Notes under the pieces: generated by a model
Database searches by the model: none
The model's input: only the letters and a program-made list of their open reading frames with translations
Told to the model about the DNA's origin: nothing
In this document: piece by piece, positions 8,015 through 16,546 of the stretch
How the letters are laid out: every line of letters starts with the position of its first letter
Position numbering within the stretch: the stretch's first letter is position 1
Program-made: the position numbers and the translations under genes
Source of the DNA: Brevibacterium iodinum ATCC 49514
Lineage (GTDB): Bacteria > Actinomycetota > Actinomycetes > Actinomycetales > Brevibacteriaceae
Assembly: GCF_900169265.1 (NCBI RefSeq)
Contig: NZ_FXYX01000014.1
Location: forward strand, 29,712-93,711
DNA length: 64,000 nucleotides
Reading direction: 5' to 3'

Positions 8015-8641
8015 ATGACCGGACCCGATCGCCCGACCCCGACGACCGTCGTCTTCGACCTCGGCAATGTGCTCATCGGCTGGGACCAGACAGGGCCTCT
8101 GGCCGACCGCATGAGCGCCGATGAATGGCATTCCTTCGCCGAGGCGGCCGACTTCTCCACGCTCAATACCGCAGCTGACTCCGGCGTTTCGATCACCGAT
8201 ATCGTCGCCCGAGCCGCCGAGGCGGACCCCCGCCACGGAGAGATCGTCGCCGGCTACTACGAGAACTTCGACAAATCCCTGACCGGTCCGATCGACGGCA
8301 TGGCCGAGATCGTCGCGGATCTCAAGTCCGCCGGCGTCCGCCTGCTCGGGCTGTCGAACTGGTCGGCTGAGACCATCCACCATGCCCCCGTCGTCGCCCC
8401 TGCGATCAGCGAACTCGAAGACATCGTCGTCTCGGGAAAGGTCGGGCTGGTCAAACCCGATCCGGCCATATTCGAACTGACTCGGGACCGATTCGACCTC
8501 GACCCGGCCCGGACGGTCTTCGTCGATGATCTGCCCGCCAACGTGGAGGCAGCACAACGACTCGGCTTCATCGGTCATGTGTTCTCAGGAGCCGCCTCGC
8601 TGCGCGGGGACCTGTCCGAACGAGGTCTGCTCGCTCAATAG
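8015..8641 (+). CDS. HAD-superfamily hydrolase (subfamily IA, YihX-like)
   Basis: 208 aa. All four HAD motifs are present: nucleophile motif FDLGNVL (Asp15), Ser114 in LGLSNWS, Lys147 in GLVKPDPAIF and the acidic pair in VFVDDLPANV (171-172). The DLGNV form is typical of YihX-type sugar-phosphate phosphatases (alpha-glucose-1-phosphate in E. coli), with a four-helix cap domain after motif I. The true substrate is unknown; small phosphorylated metabolites are likely. AGGTGG precedes the ATG at a good distance. It is intact, in contrast to its neighbours on both sides. Confidence 0.85.
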   Translation: MTGPDRPTPTTVVFDLGNVLIGWDQTGPLADRMSADEWHSFAEAADFSTLNTAADSGVSITDIVARAAEADPRHGEIVAGYYENFDKSLTGPIDGMAEIVADLKSAGVRLLGLSNWSAETIHHAPVVAPAISELEDIVVSGKVGLVKPDPAIFELTRDRFDLDPARTVFVDDLPANVEAAQRLGFIGHVFSGAASLRGDLSERGLLAQ

Positions 8642-8756
8642 GGTGCTCACCTCGCGCCGCCCGACCAACACCCCTGAACGAGTTCCTCGCCCGCTGATAC
8701 TGTGAGAAATGTCCGCGCCTGGAGGGCCCACCCGCGGCCTGAGCACAGGAGACACG

Positions 8757-9692
8757 ATGACGACACCCTCATTCCTCTACTGCATCGATTCCCAGCTCGA
8801 CTGGCAGCGTGAGGTCTACAAAGACTTTCACCGCCATCCTGAAATCAGCTTTGCAGAACACAAGACCGCCGAGCGCGTCGAGTCCGATCTCACCGGTCTG
8901 GGGCTCGATGTCAGACGCATCGGGGAGACCGGTCGCGTCGCGGTGATCGAGAATGGGGAAGGGCCCCCGTCCTAGCTCGAGCCGATACCGATGCTCTGCC
9001 GGCCGGTCACCGAGGACACCGGTCTCCACTTCGCGTCCGAGGTCGACGGAGTCATGCACGCCTGTGGACACGATATGCATGCTGCCGCCCTCCTCGGCGC
9101 GGTCCGACTGCTCAAAGAGAATCGTAATGCCTGGTCAGGCACGTACGTCGCCCTCTTCCAGCCGGCCGAGGAGAACGCGGCCGGAGACTCGGTGAAGATA
9201 ACTGTCTTCGGTCGCGGTGCCCACGGATCGATGCCGCACCTGTCCGTCGACCCTGTCGTGCTCGCGGCCGCGATTGTCCTGCGCCTACAGACGATCGTGT
9301 CCCGGGAAACCGAACCCGGCGAGTTCGCCGTCGTCACGGACGGTGCGTCGAATGCCGGATCGAAGTCGAATACCATCCCTGATCGAGCGGAGCTGCTGCT
9401 CAATGTCCACACCTACGACACCGCTGTGCGCAAGAGAGTCATCGCGTCGATCGAGCGGATCGTCCGCGGCGAATGCGCGGCCGCCGGAACCCCGAAGGAA
9501 CCGACCTTCGAGTACTTCGACCAGTTCCCGCTGACGGACAACAGTGAAGCGGTCAATGACACCATCACCGAGGCTCTCACCGAGTTCTCCGGTACCGAGG
9601 CGGTCCAGGAGGCGACACCTGCGACCGCGTCGGACCGCGGTCTCTCCTACGAGATCTTCCGGTGTAGTTCGGGCATTCGATCGCGGTCGTAG
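8757..9692 (+). pseudogene. M20 amidohydrolase (hippurate/indole-acetyl-amino-acid hydrolase type), broken
   Basis: Starts normally (WQREVYKDFHRHPEISFAEH). After residue ~70 the frame hits TAG (8974-8976). The expected continuation RADTDALPVTE is found in the next frame, so about one base is lost there. The metal-binding GVMHACGHDMHAA and FQPAEE motifs follow. Then about 40 residues are missing before VKITVFGRGAHGSMP, the dimerisation domain. The C-terminal catalytic segment is gone: after TAS the frame runs into the end of the convergent thioesterase gene. At least three lesions make function impossible. Intact homologs have about 400 residues. Confidence 0.85.
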
Positions 9693-10108
9693 GTGATCGT
9701 CGTGTACCCGTGGGGAATCGGAGTGCCGCCCTCGTCGACACCGACGAATACGATCTTGTCGATGCTGAGGATGGATCTGCGAGTGATCATATTGCGCACC
9801 CGGGCCCTCATCGTCAGTGAGGTGCGTCCGAAATGCGTGGCGAGGAGCCCCATCTCGATGAGATCGCCTTCCCTCGCCGAAGCCTGGAAGTCGATCTCGG
9901 AGATCAGCTTCGTCACAACTCGATGGTTGCCGAGCTGGATGATCGCGTAGATCGCGGCCTCCTCGTCGATCCACCTCAGCAGGCTGCCGCCGAAGAGGGA
10001 GCCGTTGGCGTTGAGGTCCTCAGGCCGCACCCATTTGCGGGTATAGAAGTTCATCCCCTCCACATCGTGGCGGGCGGAGCTCTCGGTGGGCTGTGCCGTC
10101 GCTGTCAT
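9647..10108 (-). CDS. Acyl-CoA thioesterase (hotdog fold, YciA/BFIT type)
   Basis: 153 aa. Single hotdog domain with the segments DLNANGSLFGGSLLRWIDEEA and FGRTSLTMRARVRN (quoted as NANGSLFGG and GRTSLTM), typical of acyl-CoA thioesterases of the YciA/acyl-CoA hydrolase group. These hydrolyse acyl-CoAs to free acid and CoA in the cytoplasm and control acyl-CoA pools. The Asn-Gly-Gly and Asp-Glu-Glu positions expected in the active site are present. Its 3' end overlaps the decayed tail of the M20 remnant, consistent with the deletion that truncated that gene. Confidence 0.85.
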   Translation of the reverse strand: MTATAQPTESSARHDVEGMNFYTRKWVRPEDLNANGSLFGGSLLRWIDEEAAIYAIIQLGNHRVVTKLISEIDFQASAREGDLIEMGLLATHFGRTSLTMRARVRNMITRRSILSIDKIVFVGVDEGGTPIPHGYTTITYDRDRMPELHRKIS

Positions 10109-10153
10109 GCGATCAGAGTAGCGAGGAGTTGTTTCGCCCTCGTTTCGTCCGTG

Positions 10154-10654
10154 TCACTGCTTTTCGACGTCATCCTTCATGGCGGTGAGGGTTTGCCGGA
10201 TGTTCAATCGCTGGAAGTCCGCGAAGCTCCGGCCCCGTGTGACGATGTGGTCGAAGACCCAGGCCAGCCAGTCGGGCCAAGCGCGGCGATCGTCCGTCCA
10301 CGACTCTGTCACTCGAGTCGCCTCGCCGAGGTCCTCGAACTCGTATGCCCAGCTCGCGTTCGGTCCTTCGATGCTGGGATTTCGGGGCCCGATCCGGCGC
10401 ACGGTGAAGGCGAACCTTCTGCCGGGCACAGATTCGGTGACGACGCATTCGGTCACCCACGTCGCCGGCCCGCGACGGTTCGTGCCTTCGAAGACGTCGC
10501 CTGTCTGCAGCGGACCTGCAGTCGTGCGCGTGCTGGCGCCCGTGTTCTCCGGGCTCCATCGGGCCATCTGGGTCGGATCGGCGATCTGTTCCCAGAGCCC
10601 GGCGGCGTCGGCTTTGATCACCATACTGTCGCTGACCTGCATCGTTCGCGTCAT
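10154..10654 (-). CDS. SRPBCC-family protein (polyketide-cyclase/START-like)
   Basis: 166 aa. Opens MTRTMQVSDSMVIKADAAGLWEQIADPTQMARWSPE, i.e. the beta strand and helix pair of the SRPBCC/Bet v1-like cavity fold (key residues: W at the helix, P-x-x-M-x-x-W-S-P). Members bind hydrophobic ligands or act as small cyclases and dehydratases; the ligand here is unknown. No partner gene is obvious. An AGAAGGGACGACG ribosome site precedes the start. It is transcribed in the same direction as the thioesterase 45 bp downstream. Confidence 0.8.
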   Translation of the reverse strand: MTRTMQVSDSMVIKADAAGLWEQIADPTQMARWSPENTGASTRTTAGPLQTGDVFEGTNRRGPATWVTECVVTESVPGRRFAFTVRRIGPRNPSIEGPNASWAYEFEDLGEATRVTESWTDDRRAWPDWLAWVFDHIVTRGRSFADFQRLNIRQTLTAMKDDVEKQ

Positions 10655-10746
10655 CGTCGTCCCTTCTCATTGTGGTCGTGCACGCACCTGAAGCCGGCCG
10701 TGCACATGGCCCCATTCAAACACGGGTCCTGAGCTAGCCTGGGCAC

Positions 10747-11145
10747 ATGGCCGACTCCGCGACGAACGACGAGATCATCGCCTTCCGCCTCCGAGCTCAT
10801 CACCTCGATGAGCGACTCAGCCACAACTCACTTCTTGACGCCGCGGGAGCCTGCGGCATCCAGAACAGTCCACCGGGATCCGCGCTGACCGCACTCCATG
10901 CGCGGGGCGCCGACCGCACTCCATGCGCGGGGCGCCGACCGCATCCGACGACAGCGAAGGCGACCGGACCAGATCCGAGCTGCTGCGCCGTTGACTGCTC
11001 TGCTATCAACCGTCGACTGAGCATGGCGATCGCACCGTTCGGCACCGTCCGGACGTCGATGAAGAGCGCGCTGACCGCTGAGGCAGAGGCGATCGGCGCA
11101 CTGCGCGAGTCAGACGCCGTCGACATCGAATTCCCGTCAGACTGA
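10747..11145 (+). pseudogene. Remnant of a winged-helix DNA-binding protein (AlkX/YcaQ-related)
   Basis: 132 codons. The beginning (RLRAHHLDERL, AAGACGIQNSPPGSALTALHAR) is the conserved N-terminus of actinobacterial winged-helix DNA-binding proteins of the YcaQ/DNA-glycosylase-related family (normally about 350-400 aa). The end (APFGTVRTSMKSALTAEAEAIGALR, quoted as PFGTVRTSMKSAL) looks like the family's C-terminus. The ~220-residue middle is lost. A 25 bp perfect tandem duplication at 10891-10940 shifts the frame within what remains. I infer an inactive gene scar. Confidence 0.6.
10891..10940. repeat. 25 bp perfect tandem duplication
   Basis: The unit GCACTCCATGCGCGGGGCGC plus CGACC occurs twice head to tail (10891-10915 and 10916-10940) inside the winged-helix remnant. 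25 is not divisible by three, so it changes the reading frame. It looks like a replication-slippage scar. Confidence 0.9.
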
Positions 11146-11147
11146 GA

Positions 11148-12005
11148 TCATTCGGCGAGTTCGCTGATCAGGAGACGCGCGAGGGCTCCGAGTCGGAATC
11201 GCTCGGGAATCACGGTTCTGATGCCCTGTTCATGCAGCGGCGCTGCGGTGACGTCGCCGACTGCTGCGGCCACCACCGATTCGTTGAACGCCTCGATCAC
11301 GGCCGACAGCAGTCCCTGCTCCTCGGCCGCGGTGAGAAATGCTGCCGCCCCGGGTGCTGAGGTGAAGGCCACGGCATCGCACCTGCGCTCCGCGACGAAT
11401 CGGACCGCGTCGACCACGGCGGCCGGATCGGGGGCCGGACCCCACCGGTAGATGACGAGGGAGCGGACATCGGCGCCAGCTGCGGCGAAGGCCTCATCAA
11501 GTCCGTCGGCGCCGGCACCGTGATGCTGTACGGCGATGCGCTGACCATCCACACCCTCGCCGAGGAGGACCTGCTGGATCTCTGCGCTCGTCTCGGATTC
11601 CGCGACCCAGTGAGCGCTCAGTCCGGCCCCCTGAATCGCTCCGCGTGCCTTGGGGCCGCGGGCGTATATCCGTGCTCCGGCGAGCATCGAGTGCCACTCC
11701 TCGCGCAGACCCGCGGCTTCAGCCACGTCGCCCCAGCCGGTGAATCCGACGCCGGTCGTGACCACGACGATGTCCGGCCGGTCCTCGATGAGTTCACGGG
11801 TGCGTGCAACGAGCTCGGGGTCGTCGATGTGAGGGATGACGGACAGGGTCGGGGCGTGGACGATCTTGGCGCCGTGACGCTCGAGGGCGGAGGCAAGCTG
11901 CTGCGCGCGCCGCTGGGCGGTGAGCACGATGCGATGTCCGGCCAGTTCGTCGCCGATGTCAGTTTGGGGCTGGTTCATGCTCATATCCTGGTCTCGCCGC
12001 TTCAC
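11148..12005 (-). CDS. Uroporphyrinogen-III synthase family protein
   Basis: 285 aa. HemD-type two-lobed fold: GHRIVLTAQRRAQQLASALERHGA at the start, VVTTGVGFTGW in the first lobe, and TSAPGAAAFL plus VGDVTAAPLHEQGI in the second. The family cyclises hydroxymethylbilane to uroporphyrinogen III for heme, siroheme and cobalamin. In actinobacteria a second copy of this type often accompanies nitrite reductase, fused to a response-regulator-like DNA-binding domain; that C-terminal domain is absent here. Its start overlaps the upstream LysR gene's stop by 4 bp, so the pair is one transcript. Whether it is the sole HemD of the cell cannot be told. Confidence 0.8.
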   Translation of the reverse strand: MKRRDQDMSMNQPQTDIGDELAGHRIVLTAQRRAQQLASALERHGAKIVHAPTLSVIPHIDDPELVARTRELIEDRPDIVVVTTGVGFTGWGDVAEAAGLREEWHSMLAGARIYARGPKARGAIQGAGLSAHWVAESETSAEIQQVLLGEGVDGQRIAVQHHGAGADGLDEAFAAAGADVRSLVIYRWGPAPDPAAVVDAVRFVAERRCDAVAFTSAPGAAAFLTAAEEQGLLSAVIEAFNESVVAAAVGDVTAAPLHEQGIRTVIPERFRLGALARLLISELAE

Positions 12006-12916
12006 CGGGGCAACTTCCGGCCTTCGAGAGCAGCCTGGAGGGCGAGCATCTCATCCTTGAGCCCCTGGACGACGGCGACGATCGCCGGTCGCCGCATCGA
12101 ATCGGGTCTGAGCACCATCCAGTAGGGCAGTCGCTCGGCCACCGAATCGGGGAAGAGTCGCACGAGGTCGGGGTGACGGTCGGCCATGAAACACGGGAGG
12201 AAGCCGATTCCGGCACCCGCACGCGTCGCTTCGACGTGAATGAAGACGTTCGTCGAGGTCAGTGCATCCTTCATCTCGGGAAACAGTCGACTCGGCGCAT
12301 CGAGGTCGTCGACCTGGAGCATGGAATCGACGAAATAGACGAGCCGGTGGTCGCTGACCTCCTCCACCGAGGCGGGGGTGCCGTTGGCCGCGAGATAGTC
12401 GCGCGAGGCGTAGAGACCGAGTTCGCAGTCACCGAGCTCGATCGCCTCTGCCCGATGCACGCGCGGTTCGCCGACGACGACCTCGATATCGAGACCGGAC
12501 CGCTGCTGCAGGGCCTGACTGGTGACGGTGACGATCTCGACGCTCGGCCCGGGATGCCGACGTCGCAGCTTCGCGACCGCCGGGGAGGCGACATAGGCGC
12601 TGAACCCATCCGTCGCGGTCATCCGCACCACTCCGGACACCGTCTCCGGGCCCTGTCCGGAACTCTCGAGTTCGGCGACAGCGGTCTCCATCTGTTCGGC
12701 CACCGCAACGGCTCGTTCCCCGAGGTCGGTCGGCTCCCATCCGTCATCCGAGCGAGCCAGCACGCGTCCGCCCAAGGACTTCTCCAAGGCGGCGATGCGG
12801 CGGGAGACCGTCGAGTGGGTGAGCCCGAGGTTGTGTGCTGCCGTCGTGAACTTGCCGGTGCGGGAGACGGCCAGCAGCACGGGCAGATCGTTGGGAGTGG
12901 TGTCTATGTCAGCCAT
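12002..12916 (-). CDS. LysR-family transcriptional regulator
   Basis: 304 aa. An N-terminal winged helix-turn-helix (about residues 10-68: LPVLLAVSRTGKFTTAA, HSTVSRRIAALEKSLGG) is followed by the periplasmic-binding-protein-like effector domain from about residue 95. It is the first gene of a two-gene unit with the uroporphyrinogen-III-synthase-like gene, an unusual arrangement for LysR proteins, which more often are divergent from their targets. The ligand is unknown. An N-terminal segment with T-x-S-T-V-S-R-R matches typical LysR recognition helices. Confidence 0.9.
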   Translation of the reverse strand: MADIDTTPNDLPVLLAVSRTGKFTTAAHNLGLTHSTVSRRIAALEKSLGGRVLARSDDGWEPTDLGERAVAVAEQMETAVAELESSGQGPETVSGVVRMTATDGFSAYVASPAVAKLRRRHPGPSVEIVTVTSQALQQRSGLDIEVVVGEPRVHRAEAIELGDCELGLYASRDYLAANGTPASVEEVSDHRLVYFVDSMLQVDDLDAPSRLFPEMKDALTSTNVFIHVEATRAGAGIGFLPCFMADRHPDLVRLFPDSVAERLPYWMVLRPDSMRRPAIVAVVQGLKDEMLALQAALEGRKLPR

Positions 12917-12946
12917 AGTGGCACACCTGCAACAAGTGCGGCCTAG

Positions 12947-13648
12947 TCAGCGCACGAACTGCTGTGACGGCGAGCGTGTCCAGCGCAGCAGCACGACGAT
13001 CAGGCAGATGAGGAACACGATCCCCGAGGTGATCAGTCCGGTGACGAGGATGCCGATATCGGCAGGCAGATCCACGTCTTCGGCCGGTTTGGTCGGTGCC
13101 TCCCCCTCCGGATCGATGAGGACGGAGATCGTGTCGCCCTCATCGAAGTCGTCGTATCCGTCCTTGCCGCGGTAGATCAGCGGTTCGGCGAGGGGGGTCC
13201 CGTCGGTGCGTTCGAGGCTGTAGGTATGAACATAGACCTGCCGCGACCTGGGCGGATTGGAACTGTGCACGGTCTTCTGTTCGACTTTGTGATCGGCGAC
13301 GACCACCTCGGTGAGTTCGCCGGCTTGCGATAAAGCGAGATCCTCGCCGAGCATCACAGTGCCGATGAGCGCAATGGCCACGAATGGTCCGGTGTACCAG
13401 TACGCCGGCGTGTGTCCCATGAACCTGCGCATCGCCAGAGTGACGCCGAGGAACACGAAGCATCCGAGGATGATCGTGAACAGCAGTTGGTCCGGATACA
13501 GGTATCCGATCGTGAAGACCGCACCCGTGCCGACGAAGAAGACAGCACCGGTGATCATGATGGTCAGCGGATTCCGGCTGCCCTGGTTCCAGCGGCGCTC
13601 ACTCTTCTCGCCGTCACCCCACTTGCCGCGCATCCAGTAGGCGTCCAT
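12947..13648 (-). CDS. DUF3592-like membrane protein
   Basis: 233 aa. Three hydrophobic helices in the first half (PLTIMITGAVFFVGTGAVF, LLFTIILGCFVFLGVTLAM, WYTGPFVAIALIGTVML) and one near the C-terminus (GILVTGLITSGIVFLICL). Between them is a soluble domain of about 85 residues (VVVADHKVEQKTVHSSNP, TYSLERTDGTPL, YDDFDEGDTISVLIDPEG). The pattern 'VYxYxxxDGxxx...xGDxxxVxxDPxG' is typical of DUF3592 proteins, whose function is unknown. It lies 14 bp beyond dnaB's stop codon in the same direction, so it may be read from dnaB. Confidence 0.65.
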   Translation of the reverse strand: MDAYWMRGKWGDGEKSERRWNQGSRNPLTIMITGAVFFVGTGAVFTIGYLYPDQLLFTIILGCFVFLGVTLAMRRFMGHTPAYWYTGPFVAIALIGTVMLGEDLALSQAGELTEVVVADHKVEQKTVHSSNPPRSRQVYVHTYSLERTDGTPLAEPLIYRGKDGYDDFDEGDTISVLIDPEGEAPTKPAEDVDLPADIGILVTGLITSGIVFLICLIVVLLRWTRSPSQQFVR

Positions 13649-13662
13649 TCAAGCCCCGCTCG

Positions 13663-15000
13663 TCACTGCGGCATGTTGACGAATCGGGACTTCGCGCCCT
13701 GGAACGCCACGGGGATGTCCATCGTCGGACCGGCACGGTGCTTGGCGACGATGATGTCGGCCTCACCGGCGCGTTCGTGTTCCTTGTCGTACATGTCCTC
13801 ACGGTGGATGAGGAGGACCATATCCGCGTCCTGCTCGATCGAACCGGACTCACGCAGATCCGAGATCATCGGCCGCTTGTCCGTGCGCTGCTCGCTGCCG
13901 CGGTTGAGCTGGGACAGTGCGATTACCGGAACCTCGAGCTCCTTGGCCAGCAGCTTGAGCGAACGGGAGAACTCAGAGACCTCCTGCTGACGGGACTCGA
14001 CGCGCTTGCCCGAGGACATCAGCTGCAGGTAGTCGACGCAGACCATCTGCAGATTGTGCTGCTGTTTGAGCCGGCGGCACTTCGCGCGGATCTCGGTCAG
14101 CGCCATGTTCGGCGAATCGTCGACGAACAGCGGCGCATTGTTGATCCGGGCCTCGGTCGCGGCCAGCGTCGTCCAGTCGTGCGGACTGAGCTCGCCGCGG
14201 CGCAGGTTCTGCAGCGGAATCTCGGATTCTGCCGAGAGCAGACGCATGACGAGTTCGTTCTTGCCCATCTCGAGCGAGAAGAACACAGCGGCCGCATCAT
14301 TGTGGATCGCGGCCGACCGGATGAAGTCGAGCGCCAGAGTCGACTTGCCGACACCGGGACGCGCGGCGATGACGATCATCGTGCCCGGGTGCAGACCGTT
14401 GGTGAGGTTGTCGAACTCGGTGAAACCGGTGGGCACACCCGCGGTCTGCCCATCGGTGTTGCCGTTGCGTTCGATCTCCTGGGCCACCTCGCCGAGGATG
14501 TCGGAGAGGATGACGTAATCCTCTGTCGTATGGCGTTCGGTGACCTTGTAGATCTCCGCCTGAGCGGAGTTCACGACGTCATCGGTATCGCCTTCGGCGT
14601 CGTAGCCCATCTGCACGATGCGGGTGCCGGCCTCGACGAGGCGGCGCAGCACGGCCTGTTCGCTGACGATCGCGGCATAGTAGCCGGCGTTGGCGGCGGT
14701 CGGGACCGACGAGATGAGGGTGTGCAGGTAGGCGGCACCGCCGACGCGGGCGAGGTCGCCGGTCTTCGTCAGGTAGTTCGCCACCGTCACCGAATCCGCG
14801 GGCTCACCCCGGGAGTAGAGATCGAGGACCGCCTCGTAGATGGTTTCGTGAGCGGGCTTGTAGAAGTCGTCGCCCTTCATCGTCTCGACGCAGTCGGCGA
14901 TGGCGTCCTTCGACAGAAGCATCGCACCGAGCACGCTCTGCTCGGCTTCGACGTCCTGCGGAGGGGTCCTCAGACCGTCATAGCCCTGGTCGTTGCTCAC
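13663..15000 (-). CDS. dnaB: Replicative DNA helicase DnaB
   Basis: 445 aa, normal length with no intein. The N-terminal domain (PPQDVEAEQSVLGAML) is the primase- and loader-interacting scaffold; the RecA-like motor has Walker A ARPGVGKST at 213-221, a Walker B MVCVDYLQLM, and SQLNRGSEQR. It forms the hexameric helicase that unwinds DNA ahead of the replisome. Actinobacteria lack DnaC; the DciA protein encoded at 57475 is the likely loader. Its position on the same side of oriC as rpsF-ssb-rpsR-rplI follows actinobacterial order, although here an ABC transporter and other genes intervene. Confidence 0.98.
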   Translation of the reverse strand: MSNDQGYDGLRTPPQDVEAEQSVLGAMLLSKDAIADCVETMKGDDFYKPAHETIYEAVLDLYSRGEPADSVTVANYLTKTGDLARVGGAAYLHTLISSVPTAANAGYYAAIVSEQAVLRRLVEAGTRIVQMGYDAEGDTDDVVNSAQAEIYKVTERHTTEDYVILSDILGEVAQEIERNGNTDGQTAGVPTGFTEFDNLTNGLHPGTMIVIAARPGVGKSTLALDFIRSAAIHNDAAAVFFSLEMGKNELVMRLLSAESEIPLQNLRRGELSPHDWTTLAATEARINNAPLFVDDSPNMALTEIRAKCRRLKQQHNLQMVCVDYLQLMSSGKRVESRQQEVSEFSRSLKLLAKELEVPVIALSQLNRGSEQRTDKRPMISDLRESGSIEQDADMVLLIHREDMYDKEHERAGEADIIVAKHRAGPTMDIPVAFQGAKSRFVNMPQ

Positions 15001-15152
15001 TTCAGTTCCTCTTCCTACACAACCGCATCGACACGCACCCGCAGAAGGTGCGCTCCAACTGTACCCGGAGACCCGAGGAGGGTCCCACCGGCCCGACCAC
15101 TCCCGCCGTACCGGTGCCGACCATCCTAGGCCGCGTCACTGACACAGAAACT

Positions 15153-16535
15153 TCAGTCCCGCGTCCTCCCGGCCGTGGCCACGGAGTGCAGAATCGGCTT
15201 CGTCAGCTGCAGCCCACCACGGATGATGCCGATGCCGACGACCACTGTGAGCAGGATCGTGAGGAAGGTGACCGGCTTGAAGACGAGCGCGGCTCCGGCC
15301 AGGGGCAGGACGAGCAGCAGCCCGAACCCTCCGGCCAGCAGGGACACCCAGATCCCCGGGGCCATGACGGCCCGCACCAGCGCTCGATGCAGCAGCTGAG
15401 GATCGGCGCCCGCGGCATAGAGGTCGGAGAAGGTGTCGGCACGGTCATAGATGTCGGCGACCTGGTTGATCACTGCGGAGACGGCGATGAGCACGATCGC
15501 GATGCCCATGACGAGCAGCACCCCGGTGAACATGTCGTGGAAGAGGTTGATATCGGAGGTGCCCATCGTTGCCGGGTCGTCCTCGGCGGCGTCGAGTCCG
15601 AGCTGCATCAGCGCCACCCCCGACCCGCAGACGGCCGCGGTGAACGAGGCCATCGCGAGTCCGGAAACGCGTCGCCAGAACCGTTTGGGTTCGTCGGAGA
15701 CCAGGCGAGCCGCGACGAGGTGCTCCGGCGTGGCGGCCCGCCGACCGGACAGGTGAGCGAACCAGCGGACGAGGAGCCCGCCGAGGAGGTCGACGACGAC
15801 CAGCCCGAGAGCGAAGAATGCGACCATCGCGCCGAGCACGATCCCCACGCCGAGACCGCCGCTCTGAGTGAGCGCGTACACGACTGGCAGCAGGCAGATC
15901 ACGAGCACCGTGACGATGACCTTGGCCACGGGGAACTTCCGCTCCAGACTCTTCGTCCGCACGCCCAACGGAGAGACCACGACCTTGCGCAGACCCAGCA
16001 GGGCCGAGCCCGCGCAGACCAGGGCGAGGAAGACGACCACGACGAGGATGAGCCACGCGGGCATGAGCATGTTCGCGTACCCGATGGGTTCGCCCATGAA
16101 GTGGATGAAGCTGACCGGCAGCGCCAGTCCGAGATACCCGAGCACCCCGAGGATGATGCCGGCCAGGGCCGGGATCAGCGGTTCGGCCACGGCGAGCGCC
16201 GTGATCTGGGAGCGTCGGGCCCCGAGCAGCGACATCGTCGACAGCCGTTCGTCCTGCCGGCGTGCCGACAGGGTCGCCGAGGCCGATGCCAGGGTGGAGG
16301 CGGGGATGATCAGCAGAGCCGTGGCCAGGCCCGCGAGGGTCTTGTACATGATGTCGAGGCCCTCGTCCGCGGGATCGGGGCTCGGTGGGATCTGGAAGAA
16401 CATCGAGGTCCCGGCCGCCACGGTGAGGAACAGCGTGGCACACGCGAAGAATGCGGCGGCCACGAGCACGGAGCTCGCCGAGGTCAGCGATCTCCGTCCG
16501 AGAACGAGGGGAACTGCTGCGAAGGACGTGGACAT
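15153..16535 (-). CDS. ABC transporter permease, FtsX-like (copy 2)
   Basis: 460 aa from ATG 16535, which follows an AGGAGACACG ribosome site; an upstream in-frame extension is not coding-like. About ten membrane segments in the duplicated FtsX/MacB permease layout, with LSARRQDERLSTMSLLGARRSQI as the coupling-helix region (key: ARRQDERLSTMSLLGA). It is clearly paralogous to the upstream gene: both share SARRQDERLS..LLGA, VSPLGVRT and the AVINQVADIYDRA type stretch. Together with that protein and the ATPase at 17965 it should form a heterodimeric exporter for a lipid, peptide or antibiotic. Confidence 0.85.
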   Translation of the reverse strand: MSTSFAAVPLVLGRRSLTSASSVLVAAAFFACATLFLTVAAGTSMFFQIPPSPDPADEGLDIMYKTLAGLATALLIIPASTLASASATLSARRQDERLSTMSLLGARRSQITALAVAEPLIPALAGIILGVLGYLGLALPVSFIHFMGEPIGYANMLMPAWLILVVVVFLALVCAGSALLGLRKVVVSPLGVRTKSLERKFPVAKVIVTVLVICLLPVVYALTQSGGLGVGIVLGAMVAFFALGLVVVDLLGGLLVRWFAHLSGRRAATPEHLVAARLVSDEPKRFWRRVSGLAMASFTAAVCGSGVALMQLGLDAAEDDPATMGTSDINLFHDMFTGVLLVMGIAIVLIAVSAVINQVADIYDRADTFSDLYAAGADPQLLHRALVRAVMAPGIWVSLLAGGFGLLLVLPLAGAALVFKPVTFLTILLTVVVGIGIIRGGLQLTKPILHSVATAGRTRD

Positions 16536-16546
16536 CGTGTCTCCTC

